Shown: piece by piece, positions 9,586 through 17,739 of the stretch
Position numbering within the stretch: the first letter of the stretch is position 1
Layout: the number at the start of each line of letters is the position of its first letter
Assembly: GCF_000716875.1 (NCBI RefSeq)
Contig: NZ_JNWQ01000011.1
Span: 42,970 to 106,969, forward strand
Length of the DNA stretch: 64,000 nucleotides
Reading direction: 5' to 3'
DNA from: Streptomyces novaecaesareae
GTDB lineage: Bacteria > Actinomycetota > Actinomycetes > Streptomycetales > Streptomycetaceae
Translations under genes and position numbers: made by a program
The notes under the pieces: generated by a model
Told to the model about the DNA's origin: nothing
The model's input: only the letters and a program-made list of their open reading frames with translations
The model's database searches: none

Positions 9586-10257
9586 ATGCACTCGTTCAAC
9601 ACCCCCGCCCCGGTCGCCGTCGTCCTCGACATCCCCGCCGGGCACATCCGCTTCATCGCCTCCGACCGGGCGGACACCACGGTCGAGATCCTCCCGCTGG
9701 ACTCCTCGAAGAGCCGCGACGTGAAGGCCGCGGAGAGGGTCGAGGTCGCCTACGCCGACGGTGTCCTGCGGATCGAGACCCCGGCCGCGACCAACCGGAT
9801 GCTCGGCAACTCCGGCTTCGTCGAGATGACCGTCCAGCTGCCGGCCGGCTCCCGCGTCGAGGGCAAGGCTGCCGGCGCCGAACTGCGCAGTGTCGGCCGC
9901 CTCGGCGACGTCACCTTCGAGGGCGCCCAGGGCTCGGTCAAGCTCGACGAGACCGCGAGTGCCCAGCTCACCCTCCAGGACGGCGACATCACCGTCGGCC
10001 GCCTCGGCGGCCCGGCCCGCCTCACCACCCAGAAGGGCGACCTCCGCATTGCCGAGGCCGTGCGCGGCCTCGTCACCCTGCGCACCGAGCACGGCGGCAT
10101 CTCCGTCGGCACCGCCCCCGGCGTCTCCGCGACCCTCGACGCCCGCACCGCCTACGGCCGCATCCACAACACCCTCAACAACACCGCCGGCGCCGACGCC
10201 GACGTGACGATCGAGGCCACCACCGCCTACGGCGACATCACCGCCAGCAGCATCTGA
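9586..10257 (+). CDS. DUF4097 beta-helix-like repeat protein
   Basis: 223 residues from ATG 9586 with AAGGAG at 9573-9578. Soluble, no signal peptide. The whole sequence is a ladder of short strands separated by Gly/Asp turns (GSVKLDETASAQLTLQDGDI, RLTTQKGDLRIAEAVRGLV), the pattern of DUF4097/DUF4098 putative adhesin-like proteins. In Streptomyces such genes frequently sit next to a small HTH regulator, as here. Function unknown. It is followed 56 bp later by a serine hydrolase, with which it may be cotranscribed. Confidence 0.85.
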   Translation: MHSFNTPAPVAVVLDIPAGHIRFIASDRADTTVEILPLDSSKSRDVKAAERVEVAYADGVLRIETPAATNRMLGNSGFVEMTVQLPAGSRVEGKAAGAELRSVGRLGDVTFEGAQGSVKLDETASAQLTLQDGDITVGRLGGPARLTTQKGDLRIAEAVRGLVTLRTEHGGISVGTAPGVSATLDARTAYGRIHNTLNNTAGADADVTIEATTAYGDITASSI

Positions 10258-10313
10258 TTCCCCCTCAACTCCGCCCCCACCAACCCAGCCCACGCGAAGA
10301 CAAGGAACCGACC

Positions 10314-11384
10314 GTGAACGACCGCCCCGAACTGCAGAACGCCATCCAGGCCTTCGTCGACGCCGGCTTCGCCGGGATACAGATGCGCGTGAACGACGCG
10401 CAGGGCGAATGGACCGGCAGCGCCGGGATCCGCAAGCTCGGCGAGACCGCCAAGCCCGAAACCGACGGCCGGTTCTGGATCGGCAGCAGCACCAAGACCT
10501 TCGTCGCTGCCCTGGTCCTGCACCTGGTCGCCGAGGGCACCATCGCGCTCGACACCCCGGTCGCCGACCACCTGCCGCAGTTCGGACTCGACCAGCGGAT
10601 CACCGTACGGATGCTGCTCCAGCACACCAGCGGCGTCTACAACTCCTCCGGTGAACTCGACCCCGACGGCACCTTCGTCCAGGGCCTCCCCTCGATCGGC
10701 AAGGACTGGGTGGACAACCGTTTCCGCACCTACCAGCCGGAGGAGATCGTCCGCTTCGCCCTCGCCAAGCCTGCCCGTTTCGAGCCGGGCGCCGACCAGA
10801 GCTACTCCAACACCAACTACACCCTCGCCGTGCTCCTGATCGAGCAGGTCACCGGCCGCTCCTACGCCGAGGAGATGCAGCGCCGGATCCTGGCACCCCT
10901 CGGCATGCGGGACACCTTCGTCCCGGGCGACTCACCCGAGCTGCCCGAGCCGCACGCCCACGGCTACTACCGCTACCAGGACGAGGACCAGTGGAAGGTC
11001 GTCGACGTCACCCGCCAGAACCTCTCGCTCCTCATCGGCGCCGGCGACCTGATCTCGACCACCCGGGACCTGCACACCTTCTTCGCCGGGCTGCTCGGCG
11101 GCAAGCTCCTGCCCGCTGCCCTGCTCGACGAGATGCGCACCCCGCACGGCATGCTCGGCTACGGCTTCGGCCTGTTCATCCAGGACCTCGGCCCCGAGAG
11201 CGGCGGCATCACCATCGTCCACCACAACGGCGGCGCTCCCGGCGGCTACGGCGCACTGATGATCAGCAGCCCCGACGGCTCCAAGACCCTCACCGCCGGA
11301 CTCACCACCGGCGACTCCGCCTCCAACCCGGCCGAGACCTTCCCCCAGGCGCTCGACGCCCTCATCAAGGCCGTCTTCTGCTGA
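10314..11384 (+). CDS. Serine hydrolase, class C beta-lactamase / D-peptidase family
   Basis: 356 residues from GTG 10314, preceded by AAGGA. Catalytic S58-x-x-K61 (GSSTK), Y-S-N at about 164 (QSYSNTNYTL) and the third box HHNGG near residue 303 match the beta-lactamase/penicillin-binding family (COG1680). There is no signal peptide, so it is probably cytoplasmic, unlike true beta-lactamases; the family also includes esterases and D-aminopeptidases. Last gene of the run begun at 9586. Confidence 0.9.
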   Translation: MNDRPELQNAIQAFVDAGFAGIQMRVNDAQGEWTGSAGIRKLGETAKPETDGRFWIGSSTKTFVAALVLHLVAEGTIALDTPVADHLPQFGLDQRITVRMLLQHTSGVYNSSGELDPDGTFVQGLPSIGKDWVDNRFRTYQPEEIVRFALAKPARFEPGADQSYSNTNYTLAVLLIEQVTGRSYAEEMQRRILAPLGMRDTFVPGDSPELPEPHAHGYYRYQDEDQWKVVDVTRQNLSLLIGAGDLISTTRDLHTFFAGLLGGKLLPAALLDEMRTPHGMLGYGFGLFIQDLGPESGGITIVHHNGGAPGGYGALMISSPDGSKTLTAGLTTGDSASNPAETFPQALDALIKAVFC

Positions 11385-11403
11385 CCGCCGAGCGCCGGGA
11401 GGC

Positions 11404-11973
11404 TCACAGGCCGGGTACGTGGTGGCCGTTGAGGCGCCAGAGGGCCGCGCTGTACCAGAGCAGGGCGATCAGGACGATCAGCGCTCCGCCCGCTACGGGC
11501 AGGGCCCAGCCGGGGAGCCTGTGGTGCCTGACCACGATGACCTTGGTGACGAACGCGCCGTAGAGGAAGCACCCGGAGAAGCTGTGCAGGGCGATCCGGC
11601 TGTCCGTCAGCTGTACGCCGTAGGCGTTGATGCAGTGGTAGGCGATCGGGAGGGAGAGCAGGAACGCCCCCAGGCCGACCAGCCGGTGACCGGTCCGGAC
11701 CGGACGGGGTGCGGCACGCAGACCAGGGAGCCGGCCGTACATCCAGAGCGCCAGCAGGAGTTGGACCAGTGCGAGGCCCAGCAGGGCGGTGCCGAGCTGG
11801 GCCTTGAGCAGGTTGGCGTCGTCGAAGCGGCGGCCGAAGAGGCTGCTGGCGTAGTCGGGGGTGTGCGCCCGGCCGTACCAGAAGAGGCCGGCCGTGACGG
11901 CCACCGGCAGGAGCACCCACAGGAGGCCGGATGCCCGCCGCCGGGATCGGAACGGCCGTTCGACTCTGTGCAT
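11404..11973 (-). CDS. DUF6529-type membrane protein, cytochrome b561-like layout
   Basis: 189 residues from ATG 11973, four bases after the upstream lipoprotein stop. Five hydrophobic segments (about residues 13-30, 50-70, 90-110, 120-142, 155-175). Histidines sit in or at the ends of membrane helices (IAYHCINAYG, IALHSFSGCFLYG, VVRHHRLPG), a layout seen in b-type heme membrane proteins. Heme binding is inference. It forms a two-gene operon with the YxFWYxxD-motif lipoprotein, a pairing that suggests trans-membrane electron transfer. Family name given from memory. Confidence 0.75.
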   Translation of the reverse strand: MHRVERPFRSRRRASGLLWVLLPVAVTAGLFWYGRAHTPDYASSLFGRRFDDANLLKAQLGTALLGLALVQLLLALWMYGRLPGLRAAPRPVRTGHRLVGLGAFLLSLPIAYHCINAYGVQLTDSRIALHSFSGCFLYGAFVTKVIVVRHHRLPGWALPVAGGALIVLIALLWYSAALWRLNGHHVPGL

Positions 11974-11977
11974 CCGC

Positions 11978-12568
11978 TCAGCTGCCCTCGACCTTGTTGC
12001 CGGCGACGTTGACCACGTACCACTTGGCACCGAAGGCGCTGGACTCCTCGCCGTTGGTGTCGCCCTTGGCCGTGTCGCCCTCGAAGTAGTAGAGCGGGTG
12101 GCCGTTGTAGACGACCTGGGACGTGCCGTCCTTGCGGGCGGCGGTGGTGATCTTGGTCTGGTCGGCGCCGTTCGCGGCGGTGGGGGTGCCGGTGGTCAGC
12201 AGGGGCGGCCAGGCGGTGGCGCAGGCGTCGTAGCAGGTCGGGGTGGGCGAGGTGTCCGCCTCGAACAGGTAGAGCGTCTTGCCCTGGGAGTCGACCAGGA
12301 TGTTCTTGAACTTGCCGGCGGTGGCCGCCCCGACCACCGCGCCCGCGCCGGTGGCCCCCGCGGAGGGGGTCGGGCTGGTGCTCGGGCTCGCGCTCTCCGT
12401 CGGGCTCGCTGCGGCGGTCGGGCTGGCGGAGGCGGCCGCCGTGGACGTCGCCGCGGGGGTCGGGCTCGCCGTGGCCGTCGACTTCTTGCTGCTGGAGCAG
12501 CCGCCGCAGGCCACGGTGATCAGGGCGACGACGGTGACCGCGGTGGTCACCGTGCGGGAATTTCTCAT
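11978..12568 (-). CDS. Lipoprotein with COG4315 repeats (YxFWYxxD type)
   Basis: 196 residues. A signal peptide with a Cys-rich end (LITVACGGCSS) makes it a likely lipoprotein. A Ser/Thr/Ala/Pro linker (to about residue 75) follows, then two repeats: TLYLFEADTSPTPTCYDACA/TAWPPL and HPLYYFEGDTAKGDTNGE. These are the conserved features of the predicted COG4315 lipoproteins, in which the first repeat carries a CxxxC pair near a Trp-Pro-Pro. GGAGAG precedes the start. Operon with the DUF6529-type membrane gene. Function of the family is not established; redox or metal binding is suspected. Confidence 0.88.
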   Translation of the reverse strand: MRNSRTVTTAVTVVALITVACGGCSSSKKSTATASPTPAATSTAAASASPTAAASPTESASPSTSPTPSAGATGAGAVVGAATAGKFKNILVDSQGKTLYLFEADTSPTPTCYDACATAWPPLLTTGTPTAANGADQTKITTAARKDGTSQVVYNGHPLYYFEGDTAKGDTNGEESSAFGAKWYVVNVAGNKVEGS

Positions 12569-12798
12569 GGCTTCTCTCCGGCCGAGGTGGGGATGGTGGC
12601 ACCACTTCAGCCTGAACGGGCCGGGCCGCCGCGCCAGGCACGCCAGCGGGTAGGCAAGGCGAGCCGGCCGTTAACCCTGATGGCCCACGGCGACACACCG
12701 CGCCGGGCCGAGGGCCTGTCCAGCCCCACCCACCGGTACGCACCTGTACGGCCGAACCCGTACCCGGTCGACTTCCCGCGACGCCCCCGACGCGGTGG

Positions 12799-13113
12799 CT
12801 ACGCCGGCCGCTCCTGGCCGATGGCCCGCAGGACATCGGCGAGCCACACCAGGTGGTAGCCGACGGCGCGGTCCTCGTCGGCGAGTACGTCCTGAACGTG
12901 CCGCCACGACTCCGAGAGCTGCCCGATCGTCAACTCGCCGGGCTCGCCGGTGACGTCGTACATCTCGCCCTGCGGCACCGCCCAGAAGTACTCGGCCTCC
13001 AGCGGGACGTCTCCGCCCCCCGCCGCCGTCTCGACGCGCCGCATCAGCACCTCGAACGCCCTGCGCAGCTCGTCAACGGACACGGACAGCGGTTCTCCAC
13101 TCATGGACCCCAT
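12799..13113 (-). CDS. Conserved hypothetical soluble protein
   Basis: 104 residues (ATG 13113; ATG 13104 in frame is also possible). Predicted all soluble, with one long helix (SVDELRRAFEVLMRRVETAA), a short beta segment (YFWAVPQGEMYDV) and a helical C-terminus (HVQDVLADEDRAVGYHLVWL then ADVLRAIG). The layout resembles actinobacterial conserved hypotheticals of unknown function. No motifs for catalysis. It stands alone between the lipoprotein operon and a tautomerase gene, followed upstream by a terminator-like hairpin. Confidence 0.7.
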   Translation of the reverse strand: MGSMSGEPLSVSVDELRRAFEVLMRRVETAAGGGDVPLEAEYFWAVPQGEMYDVTGEPGELTIGQLSESWRHVQDVLADEDRAVGYHLVWLADVLRAIGQERPA

Positions 13114-13129
13114 GATGAGCCCCGGCCCG

Positions 13130-13162
13130 GCGCGGGAAGTCGGCCGGGCCGACTTCCCGCGC
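13130..13162. terminator. Hairpin with GAAGTCGG/CCGACTTC core
   Basis: GCGCGGGAAGTCGG (13130-13143) pairs perfectly with CCGACTTCCCGCGC (13149-13162), 5-base loop. It follows the tautomerase stop (13178 on the minus strand). The core matches the hairpin at 19018-19056. Confidence 0.8.
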
Positions 13163-13177
13163 TGCGCCGGTCAGCGG

Positions 13178-13360
13178 TCAGCGATCGGCGGTGAGCTTGC
13201 CCGCGGCGCCCCAGTTCTCCGCCTGGTACTCCTGGATCCACACGAACACGCTCTCGGCGGGGACCTCCAGGGCCTCCACGAACGCGTCGGTGACCTTCTT
13301 GACCAGCTCGCGCTTCTGCTCGACGTTGCGCGGGCCCTGCTGGATGGTGACGATCGGCAT
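13178..13360 (-). CDS. 4-oxalocrotonate tautomerase family protein
   Basis: 60 residues, the normal size of the family. After Met the sequence is PIVTIQQGPRNVEQKRELVK; the Pro becomes N-terminal after Met removal and is the catalytic general base. The Arg at residue 12 and the aromatic/Trp region near the C-terminus (VFVWIQEY, ENWGAAGK) fit the superfamily active site. GGAG precedes the ATG by 6 bases. The physiological substrate cannot be told; members isomerise keto-enol acids or dehalogenate. Confidence 0.9.
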   Translation of the reverse strand: MPIVTIQQGPRNVEQKRELVKKVTDAFVEALEVPAESVFVWIQEYQAENWGAAGKLTADR

Positions 13361-13469
13361 CTTCGGCTCCTCGACTGGGTTCCTCTTGGTTCCTCCGCCG
13401 GTTTTCCGGCTGAGACCAGTCCACCCGATCAGGCCTCCCCGACCCAGACCCGATTCGCTCTGACAGCGA

Positions 13470-14366
13470 TCACGAATCCTGATCGTCGCAGGTCGGAGAC
13501 GTTTTGCGACAGGCCTCGACGAGAAGTCGGGGGAGCGGAGCGGAACGCCGTACGGCGAGCGAGGTCGGCAGGGCCAGCGGGGAGCGGCAGGGGCGGAAGG
13601 CGACCCGGCGTGCGTTGATCATGCGGGCGTTCGCGGCGTACACCACCGTCCACATCGGGATCCCGGTGCCGATCGCGGCCAGGGTGTCCTGCAGCGTGCT
13701 GTGCGCCGGGCCGAGGACCGGCTGGAAGCCGGCCTGCCGGCAGGCGTCCATGACCAGGTCCACCAGGGCCGGGTGGTTGCGGTGCTCGGTCAGCCGGAGC
13801 GGAAGGTCGGCGAGGTCCGCGAGGTCGACCTCCGGCCGGTCGGCAAGCGGGTGCCGGGCGGGCAGGGCGAGCAGCAACTCGTCCTGCCAGATGGGCAGGA
13901 AGCGGAGCTCGGGGCTGCTGTCCGCCATGGCGCCGCGGACGAAGGCGGCGTCGAGGCGGCCGTCCGCGAGCCGGGCGAGCCGCTCCCGGACGGGGACGGC
14001 GTGGAGTTCGACGCGCACGCCGGGGGCCCGGCGCTGGTAGGTGTCGAGGATCTGGTCGAGCCGCTCGCCCAGGCCGGTGATGGTGCCGAGCCGGAGCACG
14101 GCGGGGGCGGCGAGATCGGCGGCGAGGGCGCGGGCGGCGTCCTCGGCGGCCAGGACGTCCCGGGCGGCGGGCAGGAAGCGTTCCCCGGCCGGGGTCAGCC
14201 GGACGTACCGGGGCGAACGGTCGAACAGCGGGACCTTCAACTCCCGTTCCAGGGACTTGACCTGCTGACTGACGGCGGGCTGGCCGAGTAGCAGCCGCTC
14301 GGCCGCCCGGCCGAAGTGCAGCTCCTCGGCGACGGCGACGAAGCAGCGCAGCTGCCGTAGCTCCAT
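13470..14366 (-). CDS. LysR-family transcriptional regulator
   Basis: 298 residues from ATG 14366, with a GGGGGAC site upstream. MELRQLRCFVAVAEELHFGR then AAERLLLGQPAVSQQVKSLE is the canonical LysR winged-helix. The substrate-binding-like effector domain follows (residues 90-295, VLRLGTITGLGERL, LADGRLDAAFVRGA). Divergent from the PIMT-like methyltransferase gene at 14620, which is the most obvious target by LysR habit. The effector is unknown. Confidence 0.93.
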   Translation of the reverse strand: MELRQLRCFVAVAEELHFGRAAERLLLGQPAVSQQVKSLERELKVPLFDRSPRYVRLTPAGERFLPAARDVLAAEDAARALAADLAAPAVLRLGTITGLGERLDQILDTYQRRAPGVRVELHAVPVRERLARLADGRLDAAFVRGAMADSSPELRFLPIWQDELLLALPARHPLADRPEVDLADLADLPLRLTEHRNHPALVDLVMDACRQAGFQPVLGPAHSTLQDTLAAIGTGIPMWTVVYAANARMINARRVAFRPCRSPLALPTSLAVRRSAPLPRLLVEACRKTSPTCDDQDS

Positions 14367-14619
14367 GCGGTCCCCCTGCTCCTGTGCCGGTCGCTCCTGT
14401 GCCGACGGACCCATGGTCTCGCAGGCCGGGGCCGGTCGTCCCACGGCCCTCTTCCCTCTCGGTTTTCCTCTCGATTCACAAGCCTTGTCCCGCTGTTCCC
14501 GCCTTCGCGACGATCGGCTCGCCGGTCGCGGGGAATGCAGGACGGCCGGCGTCTCTGCCAAGCAGCTGACCGCTGTGGCCCCGACGTTCTGCGACCACCC
14601 AGGAAGGGACCGACCGGGC

Positions 14620-15519
14620 ATGGTGACCGTTCTCCACAGTGACGACCAACTCCTGCGTGCCAGAGCCGACGCGGGCCCGGCGCTCGAACGGTCGGGCGCG
14701 GCTCCGTCCTCCGCCGCCCTGCCGAGCCTGCTGGCCGACATGCTCGACGCGCTCGATGTCCGGCCCGGCGACCGGGTGTTGGAGATCGGCACCGGCGCCG
14801 GCGACCTCACGGCCCTGCTCTGCCGCCTCGCCGGCGCGGCCCACGTCACCACCCTCGACCGCAGCGACCGCCTGGCGGCCGCCGCCCGCACCCGGCTGTA
14901 CGAGGCCGGCTTCGAGTCGACCGTCCTCCGGGCCGACGGCGCCGACGGGCACCCGGCCGCAGCGCCGTACGACCGGATCATCGCCACCTGCGGCGTCCCC
15001 CGCCTGCCCCTGGCCTGGCTCGACCAGTGCGCCCCGGGCGGCCTCATCGTCGCCCCGGTCGCCGGCGCGGTCGCCAGACTGACCAAGCGCCACGACGGCC
15101 GGGCGGCCGGCCGCTTCCTCCCCCGCCCGGACGCCTTCCCGCCGCTGCACCCGGCGGAGGCCGCCGAGCCCGCCCCCCTCGACCCGCAGGCCCGCCGCCG
15201 GGTCACGGAACTCGACGCCCGCGTCCTGGACCACCCCGGCTTCGCCTTCTGGGCCGGCCTGCGCCTCGCCCCCACCGTCACCCGCAGCGGCCACACCCTC
15301 CACGACCCGGCGGACGGCTCCACCGCCCACCCCGAAGGCCCCTCCACCGTCGCCCTCGGCGGCCCCCGCGACCTCTGGCGCCTCGTCGAGGCCGCCCACC
15401 GCAACTGGCTCGTCCACAACCGCCCCCGCCCCGAGTGGTTCGCCGTCGAAGCCGGCCCGGAAGCCCAGTACGCCGCCTACACCGCCCCCAACGGCACCAC
15501 CACCCGCTGGACCCTCTGA
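14620..15519 (+). CDS. PIMT-like (protein-L-isoaspartate O-methyltransferase) SAM methyltransferase
   Basis: 299 residues. The Rossmann core holds motif I VLEIGTGAGDLTALL (about residues 50-64), TLDRSDRL (acidic residue binding SAM ribose), YDRIIATCGVPRLPLAWLDQ and PGGLIVAPVAG, the order found in PCMT/PIMT proteins. The N-terminus is short, without the usual full PIMT substrate loop, and the C-terminal ~120 residues differ from housekeeping Pcm, resembling actinobacterial PIMT homologues that modify peptides. Divergent from a LysR gene; the AspRS-like gene starts 25 bp downstream. ATG 14620 has an AGGAAG site 13 bases upstream; GTG 14623 is an alternative. Confidence 0.82.
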   Translation: MVTVLHSDDQLLRARADAGPALERSGAAPSSAALPSLLADMLDALDVRPGDRVLEIGTGAGDLTALLCRLAGAAHVTTLDRSDRLAAAARTRLYEAGFESTVLRADGADGHPAAAPYDRIIATCGVPRLPLAWLDQCAPGGLIVAPVAGAVARLTKRHDGRAAGRFLPRPDAFPPLHPAEAAEPAPLDPQARRRVTELDARVLDHPGFAFWAGLRLAPTVTRSGHTLHDPADGSTAHPEGPSTVALGGPRDLWRLVEAAHRNWLVHNRPRPEWFAVEAGPEAQYAAYTAPNGTTTRWTL

Positions 15520-15544
15520 CCGCCGCCGCCCGGTCGAGTCGGCC

Positions 15545-16645
15545 GTGAAGATCACCGGTGAGGTGGTCGCCAGCCCGCAGGTGAAGCTCGGCGGTCTGGA
15601 GATCGTCCCGTCCCGGGTCGAGGTCGTCTCGCTCGCCGAGCCGAAGCTGCCGATCGACGAGAAGACCGGCATCGACCAGCGCCTGGACTGGCGGTTCCTC
15701 GACATCCGGCGCCCTTCCCAGCACCTCGTCTTCGACGTCCAGACGACCGTCGAGCGGGCGATGCGCGAACTCGCCGCGGAGGAGGGCTTCACCGAGCTGC
15801 ACACGCCCAAGCTGATGGGCACCGCCTCCGAGTCCGGGGCCGAGGTGTTCGAGGTCGGGTACTTCGGGCGCACCGCCTACCTCGCCCAATCGCCGCAGTT
15901 CTACAAGCAGATGGCCATCGCGGGCGGCATCGACCGGGTCTTCGAGATCGGGCCGGTGTTCCGGGCCGAGCCGTCGTTCACCTCGCGGCACGCCACCGAG
16001 TTCACCGGCGTCGACGTCGAGATCGCCTGGATCGACGGCGTCGAGGACGTGATGGCCTTCGAGGAGCGGATGCTGCACCGGGTGCTCACCGCCGTGGCCG
16101 AACGCCACGGTGAGGCGATCGCCGAACACTTCGGCACCCGGGTCGTCGTCCCGGAGCTGCCCTTCCCGCGCATCACCATGGCCGACGCCCAGGCCAGGCT
16201 CCGCGCCACCGGCTGGGACCGGGAGGGCGTCAAGGACGACCTCGACCCCGAGGGCGAGCGGGCGCTGTGCGCGCTGATCGCCGAGGAGACCGGGCACGAG
16301 TTCGTGTTCGTCACCCGCTTCCCGGCCGCCGTCCGGCCCTTCTACCACCTGCGGCCGGAGGACGACCCGACCGTCACCGAGTCCTTCGACCTGCTGTGGA
16401 AGGGCGTGGAGATCACCACCGGCGCCCAGCGCGAGCACCGCCACGAGCGGCTGGTCGCCCAGGCCAGGGAGAAGGGCATGGACACCGGGCCGCTCTCCGG
16501 CTACCTGGACTGCTTCCGCTACGGCACCCCGCCGCACGGCGGCCTCGGCCTCGGGCTCGGCCGGCTGCTGATGCTGGCCCTCGGGCTGCCGTCGATCCGG
16601 GAGGCGACGTTCCTGTTCCGGGGGCCGCACCGGCTGGAGCCGTAG
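15545..16645 (+). CDS. Aspartyl/asparaginyl-tRNA synthetase-like protein lacking the anticodon-binding domain
   Basis: 366 residues from GTG 15545. The class II catalytic core of archaeal-type AspRS/AsnRS is complete: RFLDIRRPSQHLVFDVQTTV, QSPQFYKQMAIAG, motif 2 FRAEPSFTSRHATEFTGVDV and motif 3 GLGLGLGRLLMLALGLPSIR. Homology begins in the last strand of the N-terminal OB fold (VESAVKITGEVV at 15533-15568), so about 70-100 N-terminal residues are missing. In motif 3 a usual GLE-R reads GLG-R. Either a truncated gene or a free-standing synthetase paralogue, perhaps with amino-acid adenylation activity. It lies 25 bp after the PIMT-like gene and is probably cotranscribed. Confidence 0.82.
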   Translation: MKITGEVVASPQVKLGGLEIVPSRVEVVSLAEPKLPIDEKTGIDQRLDWRFLDIRRPSQHLVFDVQTTVERAMRELAAEEGFTELHTPKLMGTASESGAEVFEVGYFGRTAYLAQSPQFYKQMAIAGGIDRVFEIGPVFRAEPSFTSRHATEFTGVDVEIAWIDGVEDVMAFEERMLHRVLTAVAERHGEAIAEHFGTRVVVPELPFPRITMADAQARLRATGWDREGVKDDLDPEGERALCALIAEETGHEFVFVTRFPAAVRPFYHLRPEDDPTVTESFDLLWKGVEITTGAQREHRHERLVAQAREKGMDTGPLSGYLDCFRYGTPPHGGLGLGLGRLLMLALGLPSIREATFLFRGPHRLEP

Positions 16646-16828
16646 GGCCGGTCCTCCGGGGCGGTGTCCATCGGGCGTCTACTTCGGCGTCATTGTGGCA
16701 CAAATCGCCGCGCTGACATGCGTGTTGACTGATCGTCTGCCGACGTCCCGGACCGTTGTCGGAGTCCGGTCACGGACACCGGCGCCCACCCGTCCGGGGG
16801 CGCCGGCCGACGATCCAGGAGGACCCCC

Positions 16829-17257
16829 ATGTCCCGCATCCCCTTCCGCACCCGCGCCGCGGCCGTCGCGGCCCTGGTGACGGCCGTCGCGCTGCCCCTC
16901 GCGGGCTCGGCCACCGCATCGGCGGTGGTGCCGACCGGCGTGCAGCAGGCGCAGAGCTCGGTCCAGTCGGCGGACTCGCCCGTGACGTGGGCGTCCAAGA
17001 ACGGCGGCTACGTCCAGATCAACTGGACCCCGCCCTTCAACGTGGGCAAGTACGACTGGATCGGCCTCTACAAGCAGGACCCGGGCGCCATCGGCATCAA
17101 CAGCTACGTGGACTGGCAGTGGGCCTACAACCACGGCACGTCGTACGTGACCAGCGCCGCGGCGGTCAGCGGGGACTACTGGACCGCCTACATCTCCTAC
17201 GACTACTCCTCGGGCCAGTACCGCATCGTCGAGTCCCACAAGTCCACGATCAGCTGA
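16829..17257 (+). CDS. Small secreted protein, SKICH-like (paralogue 1)
   Basis: 142 residues with strong AGGAGG upstream. Sec signal peptide at residues 1-32 (RTRAAAVAALVTAVALPLAG, ending near ASA). The mature part is a ~100-residue beta domain with VQINWTPPFNVGKYDWIGLY, YVDWQWAYNHGTSY and YISYDYSSGQYRIVES. The DWIGLY phrase and strand order recall SKICH-type domains, otherwise known mainly from eukaryotes. No Cys in the mature domain. Paired with a paralogue 4 bases downstream and followed by a secreted protease, so probably one operon of exported proteins. Confidence 0.85.
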   Translation: MSRIPFRTRAAAVAALVTAVALPLAGSATASAVVPTGVQQAQSSVQSADSPVTWASKNGGYVQINWTPPFNVGKYDWIGLYKQDPGAIGINSYVDWQWAYNHGTSYVTSAAAVSGDYWTAYISYDYSSGQYRIVESHKSTIS

Positions 17258-17261
17258 GCCC

Positions 17262-17693
17262 GTGGCCGTGTCGATGAGGGCGGCGGCCCTCACTCTTGCG
17301 CTGCTCTGCGCGCTGCCGGCCACGGCTGCCTCGGCGGCCGGGCCGGTGGTCCCGGCGGTGGCCGCCGAGGCCGTCGCCCGGTCCGCGCAGGGCACCTGGG
17401 CCGTCGCCATCCACGTGAAGGAGACTCAGGTCATCACGATCGGGTGGGACTACGCCGGGAATCCGGTCGGCAAGTACGACTGGGTCGGGTTGTACTCCTG
17501 CGACCCGCAGGAGTGCGGCGTGAACAACTACGTCTCGGGCGCCTGGCAGTGGGCTTCGTCCGGCACCTCGTACACCTTCACCCGGGCTCTCACCGACTCG
17601 CTGGTCGGCCCGTACTGGACGGGCTACGTCTCCTACGACTACGCCTCCGGCCAGTACCGCCTGATGTCCTCGCGGATGAACCTCCTCGCCTGA
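17262..17693 (+). CDS. Small secreted protein, SKICH-like (paralogue 2)
   Basis: 143 residues from GTG 17262 (ATG 17274 is possible). Signal peptide at residues 1-26 (ALTLALLCALPATAASA). The mature domain shares with its neighbour NPVGKYDWVGLYSCDPQE, NNYVSGAWQWASSGTSYTF and YVSYDYASGQYRLMSSR, clearly a tandem duplication followed by divergence. It has a Cys pair (SCDPQEC) that paralogue 1 lacks. No clear ribosome site, so translation may depend on the gene before it. Function unknown. Confidence 0.83.
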   Translation: MAVSMRAAALTLALLCALPATAASAAGPVVPAVAAEAVARSAQGTWAVAIHVKETQVITIGWDYAGNPVGKYDWVGLYSCDPQECGVNNYVSGAWQWASSGTSYTFTRALTDSLVGPYWTGYVSYDYASGQYRLMSSRMNLLA

Positions 17694-17739
17694 GCGAGGG
17701 CCCGTACCCCGCACGTGAAATCCATCCAAGGAGATGACC

